Assembly (NCBI GenBank): GCA_036386395.1
Contig: DASVVU010000299.1
Span: forward strand, 1-23,677
Reading direction: 5' to 3'
DNA: 23,677 bases
Source of the DNA: JAJKJG01 sp036386395
GTDB taxonomy: Bacteria; Pseudomonadota; Alphaproteobacteria; Rhizobiales; Beijerinckiaceae
Below the pieces are notes generated by a model that was not told the DNA's origin, did not search any database, and saw only the letters and a list, made by a program, of their open reading frames with translations. The position numbers and the translations under genes are program-made. Numbering within the stretch: position 1 is the stretch's first letter; the number at the start of each line of letters is the position of its first letter. Of this stretch, positions 1 to 6,033 are shown piece after piece.

Positions 1-552
1 GTTGCGGTGCCGGCCGCGCTTCGCCTCGTAGAGGCTCATGCCGCCGGTGAAGACCACGTCGGCGCGGCGGAACAGCTCGCTCTCGTAATCGATCAGCTCC
101 TGCGAGGCGCCGCGGAAGGCCGACAGCTCGTCCATGTTGTCATAGACGACGAGGTCGGCGTCGAGATGGCCCGTGAAGGCCATCGCCATCGGCGTGTAGT
201 ACCAGAAGAGGCGCGGGCTCTCGGGCTCGCGCGCGAGGAGCTGATCCACGAGCCTGCGCTGGAGCGCGACGGCGTCGTGCGGGCTCAAGCCCTCGGGCAG
301 GACCGGGACCGCGATGGTGATTCCGCCCGGACGCTTCGACACGTCCATGCGCGGCTTGGCGCCCTTCTCGAGCTTCGGCTCCTCGATCTGGATCACCCGG
401 TAGTGCTTGGCGGCGCGGCTCATGAGATGCTGCGGACGCTGCCACACGAAGTCCCATCGCAGATGGGAGAAACAGACGAGCAATGGGGCGGGAGCGTCGG
501 CGTAACCGGATACGTAAGAGGCGGGCGAACGGGCAGGCGAACGCTCTTCCAT
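1..552 (-). CDS. Glycosyltransferase, N-terminal part (cut by window edge)
   Basis: The open frame runs off the left edge, so only the first 184 codons are present. The segment LVCFSHLRWDFVWQRPQHL (about residues 24-43) is typical of the N-terminus of a family of bacterial glycosyltransferases, some of which are fused to UDP-galactopyranose mutase. Further on, FWYYTPMAMAF and VVYDNMDELSAF also fit that family. These proteins transfer sugars to surface polysaccharide or glycolipid acceptors; donor and acceptor cannot be told here. I chose the ATG at 552 because AAGGA lies about 8 bases before it; an inner ATG at 423 would cut off the conserved WDFVWQRPQ segment. The gene has its own upstream region holding a candidate EcfG promoter. 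The family call is fairly sure, the specific function is not. Confidence 0.72.
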   Translation of the reverse strand, partial: MEERSPARSPASYVSGYADAPAPLLVCFSHLRWDFVWQRPQHLMSRAAKHYRVIQIEEPKLEKGAKPRMDVSKRPGGITIAVPVLPEGLSPHDAVALQRRLVDQLLAREPESPRLFWYYTPMAMAFTGHLDADLVVYDNMDELSAFRGASQELIDYESELFRRADVVFTGGMSLYEAKRGRHRN

Positions 553-569
553 GGGCCATCCTTGCTTTT

Positions 570-584
570 CGACACGCGGTGTCG
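570..584. repeat. Short perfect palindrome in the glycosyltransferase leader
   Basis: CGACAC-GCG-GTGTCG forms a 6-bp perfect inverted repeat with a 3-base centre, 18 bases before the glycosyltransferase start. It could be a leader hairpin near the ribosome binding site or a protein-binding site. Apart from this and the promoter at 671-695, I see nothing else in the 220-base gap between 552 and 773. Confidence 0.35.
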
Positions 585-670
585 TTCGGACGGAAAAACG
601 TCCGGGGAGAAAGCTGAAAATCGTTGCTGGATCAGCCGGGCCGAGACACCGGTGGCGCGATCCTCTTGAG

Positions 671-695
671 AACGCTCCCGCTCCGGAACGGTTCC
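671..695 (-). promoter_or_regulatory. Candidate EcfG (general stress response sigma) promoter
   Basis: On the minus strand GGAAC (695-691) is followed after exactly 16 bases by CGTT (674-671). This matches the consensus GGAAC-N16/17-CGTT of EcfG-type sigma factors of alphaproteobacteria. It would give a leader of about 110 bases before the glycosyltransferase ATG at 552. No other coding feature occupies this stretch. The match is seen; its activity is inferred. Confidence 0.55.
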
Positions 696-772
696 ATCAA
701 GCTGCGCCGTAAGCGAGCGTACGGAAGCGTGCCGTAATCTCCATATGGGGTGCCGCGCCGCGATTGCGAGCG

Positions 773-1222
773 CTATCGCGGCGGGCTCGATGCGACTCCC
801 ACCGGCGTCGCCGAAACATAGCGGAAGGTGCCGGTCGCGGTCGCGATCAGGCGTGCGCTTTCGTCGTGCACTTCGACCTCTGCGAAGAAGATCTTTTGGC
901 CGCCGCCGCGCCGGCGTCCTTCCGCGAAGACGCGTCCGCCGGAGACGGAGGCCAGGAAGTTCACGGTGAGGGAGAGGGTTACGGTCGAGCGCGTCTCGCC
1001 GGGCGCGTCGCACCACACGCCCGCGTAGCCGGCCGCGGTGTCGCAGAGCGTCGCGACGATGCCGCCGTGCAGGCGGTTGGTGCGGTTGAGGTGGTCGGCC
1101 GCGACGTCGTAGGCGATGACGGCACGGTCCGCTTCCCACTCCACGAGCCGGTAGCCGAGGAGCTGCTGCAGCGCGCTCGACCGGCGCTGCTCGCGGGCGA
1201 GGTTCGGATCGGCGCCGGTCAT
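773..1222 (-). CDS. PaaI-family hotdog-fold acyl-CoA thioesterase
   Basis: This 149-residue protein hydrolyses acyl-CoA or aryl-CoA thioesters, if it follows its family. The hotdog motif NRLHGGIVATLCDTAAG (about residues 49-65) has HGG followed by the conserved Asp 61, as in PaaI-type thioesterases. Length is normal for a single-domain member. Its ATG (1222) overlaps the stop of the upstream acyl-CoA ligase (ATGA), so it is the last gene of an acyl-CoA dehydrogenase / ligase / thioesterase operon. There it probably releases CoA from dead-end intermediates. Substrate is unknown, and I do not assign paaI because the rest of a phenylacetate cluster is not visible. Confidence 0.85.
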   Translation of the reverse strand: MTGADPNLAREQRRSSALQQLLGYRLVEWEADRAVIAYDVAADHLNRTNRLHGGIVATLCDTAAGYAGVWCDAPGETRSTVTLSLTVNFLASVSGGRVFAEGRRRGGGQKIFFAEVEVHDESARLIATATGTFRYVSATPVGVASSPPR

Positions 1223-2787
1223 GAGGCTTTCTTCCCGGTCCTTTCGGCGATCATGTCCTCGGCGAGTTCGACGAGCATGTGCTTCTGCACCTTGCCGGTG
1301 GCGCTCGCCGGCATGCGCCCGACCACGAACACGTGCTGCGGGCGCTTGTAGGCGGCGAGCCGCTCGCCGACGAACGTTTTCAGCGCCGCCTCGTCGACGG
1401 TCGAGCCCGGCATGACCTCGACGAAGGCGACGATCTCCTCGTTGCCCGAGACGCGCCGCCCGACGACCGCCGACTGCACCACGTCCGGATGGGCGTTGAG
1501 CGCCGTCTCGACCTCGGGCGGATAGACGTTGAAGCCCGAGCGGATGATCAGCTCCTTGGCCCGTCCCACGAGGAAGAGATTGCCGTCCGGCGCGCGCCGC
1601 CCGAGGTCACCGGTCCTGAGCCAGCCGTCGGGCGCGACCGCGGCGGCGGTCGCGGCGCTGTCGCGGTAGTAGCCTTTCATGACCGTCGGGCCGCGCACCC
1701 AGCACTCGCCGACCTCGCCCTCGGGCACGTCCCGCCCTTGCGGGTCGACGAAGCGGATTTCCAAGCCGGGGAGCGCCGGGCCGATCGAGTCGTCGTCGCG
1801 GGGGTCGTCGATGCGGGTCTGCGCCACCGTGGGCGAGGCCTCGGTGAGGCCGTAGCCGTTGTTGAGGGCGAGCCCGAAACGCGCCTGGATGCGGCGCTTC
1901 CAGTCGAGGTCGAGGGGCGCGCCGCCGGACGACATGTAGCGCAGGCGCGGCGCCGCGAGCGCCTCGCCGCGGTGGTCGAGGTATTCGAGAAGGCGCGCGT
2001 ACATGGCCGGCACGCCCTGGAACACGGTGACGCCGTCGCGTAGCGCCTGCGCGAGGTGGCCCGCGTCAAAGCGGTTGACGAGCTGGAGCGTGCCGCCGGC
2101 CGCGATCGTGCCGAGGCAGGTCGAGGCGAGCCCGAACACATGGCTCACCGGCAGCACGGCATAGACGAGGTCGTCTGACGACAGCGCCCGGATCCTCCCT
2201 GAGACGATGGCGATGTAGAGCACGTTGCGGTGCGTCAGCATCACGCCCTTCGGGTTGCCCGTGGTGCCTGAGGTGTAGATCATCGCGGCGACTTGCCCGG
2301 CGTTCGTCTCCTCAACCGGCTCAGGCTGTACGTCGCGATTGCCGGCGACGGCGAAGGTGCCGACGAGCGGGTCCGCGACCTCCTTTGCGCCCGCGCCAGC
2401 CGCATGCCGCGCCGCGTCCGCGGAGGCACCGGTGGTGAAGACGATCGCGCGCGGCTCGCAGTGGTCGCGGATGCGGGCGAGCTCCGGCACGGCGAGGCGC
2501 GCGTTGACGAGCGCCGCCCAGGCGTCGAGCCGGCTTGCCGCCATCAAGGTCGCGACCGCGACGACGCTGTTCTCGAGGATGACGAGCACCCGGTCGCCGC
2601 CGCGCACGCCGGCGTCGCGCAGGTGCCCTTCCGTGGAGTCCACCGCGGCGCGGAAGTCCCGCCATGCAAGGCGCCGCCCGTCGTGGTCAATGAGCGCCGG
2701 TGCCTCCGGCCGCTCCGCCGTGTAGCGCTCCACCAGTTCGTGGATGCGCCGCGGGAAGGCCGCGAGATCGACGGCGCCCTCGCTCAC
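1219..2787 (-). CDS. AMP-forming acyl-CoA synthetase (fatty or aromatic acid-CoA ligase)
   Basis: This 522-residue enzyme activates a carboxylic acid with ATP and CoA through an acyl-adenylate. The ANL-superfamily motifs are complete and in order: YTSGTTGNPKG (171-181), GYGLTEASP (311-319), RTGDLG (391-396), the hinge stretch GRAKELIIRSGFN (408-420), and the C-terminal ATGKVQK with catalytic Lys 499. The frame is open far upstream, but that stretch is antisense-type sequence inside the dehydrogenase gene and is arginine-rich nonsense. I therefore take the GTG at 2787, which overlaps the dehydrogenase stop as GTGA and gives a normal N-terminus. The 3' end overlaps the thioesterase start by 4 bases. 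The chain length or aromatic nature of the substrate cannot be read from sequence. Confidence 0.9.
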   Translation of the reverse strand: MSEGAVDLAAFPRRIHELVERYTAERPEAPALIDHDGRRLAWRDFRAAVDSTEGHLRDAGVRGGDRVLVILENSVVAVATLMAASRLDAWAALVNARLAVPELARIRDHCEPRAIVFTTGASADAARHAAGAGAKEVADPLVGTFAVAGNRDVQPEPVEETNAGQVAAMIYTSGTTGNPKGVMLTHRNVLYIAIVSGRIRALSSDDLVYAVLPVSHVFGLASTCLGTIAAGGTLQLVNRFDAGHLAQALRDGVTVFQGVPAMYARLLEYLDHRGEALAAPRLRYMSSGGAPLDLDWKRRIQARFGLALNNGYGLTEASPTVAQTRIDDPRDDDSIGPALPGLEIRFVDPQGRDVPEGEVGECWVRGPTVMKGYYRDSAATAAAVAPDGWLRTGDLGRRAPDGNLFLVGRAKELIIRSGFNVYPPEVETALNAHPDVVQSAVVGRRVSGNEEIVAFVEVMPGSTVDEAALKTFVGERLAAYKRPQHVFVVGRMPASATGKVQKHMLVELAEDMIAERTGKKAS

Positions 2788-3947
2788 CCCCGCGCCTCCC
2801 GGATCATGGCGCGAGCGATGACGAGCTGCTGGATCTGGGTGGTGCCCTCGTAGATGCGGAACAGGCGCACGTCGCGGTAGAAGCGCTCGACGCCGTAGTC
2901 GGCGACGTAGCCGGCGCCGCCGTGGATCTGCACCGCCCGGTCGGCGACGCGGCCGACCATCTCGGAGGCGAACATCTTGCAGCACGCCGCTTCCGTGGAG
3001 ACGTTGCGGCCCTCGTCCTTGCGCCGAGCCGTCTCCTCGACCATGCAGCGCGCCGCGTAGGCCTCGGCCTTGGAATCCGCGAGCATCGCCTGCACGAGCT
3101 GGAACTCCGCGAGCGGCTGGCCGAACTGCTTCCTCTCCATGGCGTAGCGCAGGGCGTCGTCGATGAGGCGCTCCGCGACGCCGACGCATACTGCGCTGAT
3201 GTGGAGGCGGCCGCGGTCCAAGACCTTCATGGCGGTCTTGAAGCCCTGGCCTTCGCGCGCCGGCCCGCCGATGATCGCGTCCGCCGGCACGCGCACGTCC
3301 TCGAAGATCACGTCGCAGGTGTGGGCGCCCTTCTGGCCCATTTTCTTGTCCGGAGCGCCGAGCGTGATGCCCGGCCTGTCCGCTTCCACGAGGAAAGCGC
3401 TCACCCCCCGTGCGTCGGTGCTCTGCGGGTCGGTGCGGGCGAAGACCGTGAAGAGGCCGGCCAAGGGCGCGTTGGTGATAAAGCGCTTGGTGCCGTTGAT
3501 GACGTATGCGTCGTTGCCCTCGCGCTGCGCGCTCGTCTTCAGCGACCCGGCGTCGGAGCCCGCCTCGGGCTCGGTGAGGCAGAACGAGCCGACGACCTCG
3601 CCCGACGCCATGCGGGGCAGCCAGCGCGCCTTCTGCTCTTCGGTGCCGTCCATGACGATGCCTTGCGAGCCGATCCCGTTGTTGGTGCCGATGAGCGAGC
3701 GGAAGGCCGGCGAGGTGCGCCCCAGCCGGAACGCGACCTGCGCCTCCTCCGCCATGGTGAGGCCGAGCCCGCCGTACTCCTCGGGGATCGACAGGCCGAA
3801 CAGGCCGAGCCCGCGCATCTCCTGGACGATCTCGGGCGGGATGCGGTCTTCCTCGGCGACGCGCTCCTCCAGCGGGCGCAGGCGCTCCGTCACGAAGCGC
3901 TCGACGGTGTCGAGGAGGTGGGACAGCGTGTCCGGATCAATGGCCAT
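2784..3947 (-). CDS. Acyl-CoA dehydrogenase
   Basis: This 387-residue flavoenzyme introduces the alpha,beta double bond in acyl-CoA and passes electrons to ETF. It has the usual three-part layout: N-terminal helical part; the signature CLTEPEAGSD (123-132) in the beta domain; and the C-terminal QIHGGAGYVADYG (340-352) and RIYEGTTQIQ (364-373). Glu 367 in IYEGT is at the position of the catalytic base of short/medium-chain enzymes. It is first in an operon with the ligase (GTGA overlap) and diverges from a 3-hydroxyacyl-CoA dehydrogenase gene 102 bases away. Together these cover activation, first oxidation and third step of a beta-oxidation round; no enoyl-CoA hydratase or thiolase is in view. 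The ribosome binding site before this ATG is weak. Confidence 0.93.
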   Translation of the reverse strand: MAIDPDTLSHLLDTVERFVTERLRPLEERVAEEDRIPPEIVQEMRGLGLFGLSIPEEYGGLGLTMAEEAQVAFRLGRTSPAFRSLIGTNNGIGSQGIVMDGTEEQKARWLPRMASGEVVGSFCLTEPEAGSDAGSLKTSAQREGNDAYVINGTKRFITNAPLAGLFTVFARTDPQSTDARGVSAFLVEADRPGITLGAPDKKMGQKGAHTCDVIFEDVRVPADAIIGGPAREGQGFKTAMKVLDRGRLHISAVCVGVAERLIDDALRYAMERKQFGQPLAEFQLVQAMLADSKAEAYAARCMVEETARRKDEGRNVSTEAACCKMFASEMVGRVADRAVQIHGGAGYVADYGVERFYRDVRLFRIYEGTTQIQQLVIARAMIREARG

Positions 3948-4049
3948 CGGGGTTGAGGCTCGTCCTTACGGCTTGCGCAGGGCGTCCTCCTTGCCTAGTC
4001 CGCACGGCGGCGCAAGACAACGGCGCTCAAAGGGCAGCGAGGTCCGACC
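3948..4049. promoter_or_regulatory. Divergent intergenic region between acyl-CoA and 3-hydroxyacyl-CoA dehydrogenase genes
   Basis: These 102 bases must hold promoters for both directions. On the minus strand TTGTCT and TAGGCA are 17 bases apart, a weak candidate for the dehydrogenase operon. On the plus strand GAGG lies 7 bases before the ATG at 4050. I see no clear operator palindrome. Confidence 0.35.
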
Positions 4050-5591
4050 ATGGCGATCGATCCGAATGGAGACCTCACGGTCGGCGTCGTCGGCGCGGGC
4101 GTCATGGGGCGCGGCGTCGCCCAGGTCGCGGCCGAGGGCGGCATGACCGTCCTCCTCGCCGACGCGCGCCTTGAAGCGGTGGCCGAGGCTCAAAGGTTCT
4201 GTGCCGAGATGATCGGCCGCAAGGCCGCGAAAGGGCAGATCCCGCAGGCGCAGGCCGAGGCCGCGGTCGCGCGCATCCGCACGACGCCCTCCGGCCCGGA
4301 CGCCGGCTACGCGGCCTTTTCGGACTGCGACCTCGTCGTCGAGGCGGTCGCCGAGCGCATGGACGTGAAGCACGCGGTGCTCGCAGGCATCGAGGCCGTC
4401 GTGCGCGGCGACTGCATCGTCGCGACGAACACCTCGTCCTTGCCCGTGACGGGCTTCGCCGCCAAGGCGCGGCTGCCCGGCCGCGTCGCGGGCTTCCACT
4501 TCTTCAATCCCGTGCCGCTCATGCGCCTCGTCGAGGTGGTCGGCGGCGCGCTGACCGAGCCCTGGGTGCTCGATGCGCTGGATGCGATCGCGCGGCGCAT
4601 GGGCCGGCATCCGGTGCGCACCACCGACACGCCGGGGTTCCTCGTGAACCACGCCGGGCGCGCCTTCGGCACCGAGGCGCTGCGGATCGTGTCGGAGGGC
4701 GTGTGCGATTTCGCCGATGTCGACCGGGTGATGACGGACGTGGCGGGCTTCCGCCTCGGCCCCTTCGAGCTCCTCGACCTCACCGGCCTCGACGTGTCGC
4801 ACCCGGTGATGGAGTCGATCTACCGACAGTACTACGAGGAGCCGCGCTACCGTCCCGTCTACATCACGGCGCAGCGCTACGCGGCGGGGCTCTACGGACG
4901 GAAGGTCGGACGCGGCTTCTACGATTATGGGAGCGGCAAGGCCGCGAAGCCGCCCGAGCAGCCCGTGCCGCAGGCCGATTTCTTGAGCCGCCCGGTCTGG
5001 ATCAGCCGCCGCTACGCGGAGGAGGCGGAAGCGCTCGGACGCGTGATCGCCCAGGCTGGGGCCCGCGTCGAGGCGGGCTCGCGCCCGTCGAGCGGCGCCC
5101 TCATCGTCGTCACGCCCTTCGGCGAGGACGCGACGACGGCGGCGCTCGCCGAGGACCTCGACCCGACCCGGACCGTCGCGGTCGACTGCCTCTTTCCGCT
5201 GGAGCGCCGCCGCACCCTCATGCGCACGCCGGTGACGGAGCGCGCCGCGCTCGACGCCGCGCACGCGCTGCTCGCTGCCGACGGCACCCCCGTGACTGTC
5301 ATCCGCGACAGCGCGGGGTTCGTCGCGCAAAGAATCGTCGCCGGCATCGTCAACGTCGGCGCCGACATCGCCCAGCAGCGCATCGCGGCGCCCGAAGACA
5401 TCAACACGGCCGTCGAGATGGGACTCGGCTATCCGCGCGGGCCGCTCAAGTTCGGCGACGACCTCGGGCCGCACCGCATCCTTCGCATTCTCGAGGCCAT
5501 GCAGACGTTCTACGGCGACCCGCGCTACCGCCCGTCCCCCTGGCTCAAGCGCCGCGCCCTCCTCGGCGTGCCGCTGACCACACGGGAGTGA
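4050..5591 (+). CDS. 3-hydroxyacyl-CoA dehydrogenase (PaaH-like, two C-terminal domains)
   Basis: This 513-residue NAD-dependent enzyme oxidises 3-hydroxyacyl-CoA to 3-ketoacyl-CoA. The Rossmann motif GAGVMGRG is at residues 15-22. VAGFHFFNPVPLMRLVEVV around residue 150 carries the His-Glu catalytic dyad. A first helical C-terminal domain follows, then a second copy near residues 415-500 (DSAGFVAQRI...GYPRGPLKFGDDLG). This layout and length match the 3-hydroxyadipyl-CoA dehydrogenase (PaaH/PaaC) type rather than short single-domain forms. It is divergent from the acyl-CoA dehydrogenase operon, which supports a shared degradation role. The stop codon (5589-5591) sits 2 bases before a palindromic module. 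Its product starts MAIDP, as does the divergent dehydrogenase, which I treat as chance. Confidence 0.92.
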   Translation: MAIDPNGDLTVGVVGAGVMGRGVAQVAAEGGMTVLLADARLEAVAEAQRFCAEMIGRKAAKGQIPQAQAEAAVARIRTTPSGPDAGYAAFSDCDLVVEAVAERMDVKHAVLAGIEAVVRGDCIVATNTSSLPVTGFAAKARLPGRVAGFHFFNPVPLMRLVEVVGGALTEPWVLDALDAIARRMGRHPVRTTDTPGFLVNHAGRAFGTEALRIVSEGVCDFADVDRVMTDVAGFRLGPFELLDLTGLDVSHPVMESIYRQYYEEPRYRPVYITAQRYAAGLYGRKVGRGFYDYGSGKAAKPPEQPVPQADFLSRPVWISRRYAEEAEALGRVIAQAGARVEAGSRPSSGALIVVTPFGEDATTAALAEDLDPTRTVAVDCLFPLERRRTLMRTPVTERAALDAAHALLAADGTPVTVIRDSAGFVAQRIVAGIVNVGADIAQQRIAAPEDINTAVEMGLGYPRGPLKFGDDLGPHRILRILEAMQTFYGDPRYRPSPWLKRRALLGVPLTTRE

Positions 5592-5984
5592 ACCCCTCTC
5601 CCGAATGGGAGAGGGGCAGGGGTGAGGGACCGGCGGGACTCGTTTCGCGTGAATTTGCCGCAAGCGCGATCCTGGTCAGCACGCCGTCGAGGTCGTTCAG
5701 GACATCCCAGTTCCGGAACCGGAGAACCATGAAGCCTTGCGACTCGATCTCCGCCGTCCGCTGCGCATCGTATTCGTCGTGAACATCGTGCTGCCTGCCG
5801 TCGATCTCGACGACGAGCTTCCTCTCGAAGCAGAGGAAATCGACGGTGTAGGCGAAGATCGGGACCTGCCGCTTGAACTTGAGGCCGTCGAGGCGGCGGC
5901 TCCGCAGCGCCTGCCAAAGCGTGTCCCCGCCGGCGTTGAAGCTTTCCGCAAAGCGCGTGCGAACTGTCTCGGCTCTTTCGGCAC
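5545..5984 (-). pseudogene. DUF559 (Vsr-like endonuclease domain) gene, frameshifted
   Basis: Two minus-strand frames together give a DUF559-like protein. The N-terminal piece VPKEPRQFARALRKASTPAG starts at a GTG at 5984. The rest, beginning DTLWQALRSRRLDGLKFKRQ and running through VDFLCFERKLVVEIDGRQH and GFMVLRFRNWDVLNDLDGVLTRI, is in another frame. The switch falls near a run of four G (5925-5928), where one base appears to be missing. The core Asp and Glu-x-Asp residues of the PD-(D/E)XK-like fold are intact. The conserved domain ends near 5650; the remaining tail (PSPLPLSHSGEG) is translated palindromic module, and the frame then runs antisense into the 3-hydroxyacyl-CoA dehydrogenase gene. 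The gene starts only 7 bases inside module A2. It is either inactive or needs frameshifting. DUF559 function is not well established. Confidence 0.75.
5593..5628 (+). repeat. Palindromic module A1 (left arm of DUF559 unit)
   Basis: A hairpin with a 10-bp perfect stem, CCCCTCTCCC-GAAT-GGGAGAGGGG (5593-5616), is followed by CA and GGGGTGAGGG (5619-5628). It begins 2 bases after the stop of the 3-hydroxyacyl-CoA dehydrogenase and matches module A2 at 5992-6027, in inverted orientation, at 35 of 36 positions. The hairpin may also act in transcript termination, though no T-run follows. Confidence 0.9.
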
Positions 5985-5991
5985 CGGCTGG

Positions 5992-6027
5992 CCCTCACCC
6001 CTTCCCCTCTCCCATTCGGGAGAGGGG
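5992..6027 (-). repeat. Palindromic module A2 (right arm of DUF559 unit)
   Basis: Read on the minus strand this is the same module as A1 with one substitution (A for C between hairpin and GGGGTGAGGG). The hairpin is at 6004-6027 with a 10-bp stem. The inverted identity extends 2 bases outward (AA/TT), so the 435-bp unit 5593-6027 has terminal inverted repeats. I see no target duplication. The ilvB stop codon is 6 bases outside the unit. Confidence 0.9.
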
Positions 6028-6033
6028 TTTCGA

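Noticed and set aside
2788..3189. N-terminal extension of the acyl-CoA ligase frame across the acyl-CoA dehydrogenase gene
   Set aside because: The added 134 residues are arginine-rich out-of-frame sequence of the dehydrogenase gene; the GTG at 2787 with GTGA overlap gives the normal N-terminus.
5593..5616. Hairpin after the 3-hydroxyacyl-CoA dehydrogenase as a dedicated intrinsic terminator
   Set aside because: It lacks a T-run and the same hairpin occurs inside coding regions elsewhere in the window, so it is primarily a repeat module.
3966..5663. Long minus-strand frame opposite the 3-hydroxyacyl-CoA dehydrogenase (and similar long antisense frames elsewhere)
   Set aside because: In GC-rich DNA the antisense frames stay open by codon bias; composition is Arg/Ala/His-rich with no family motifs.
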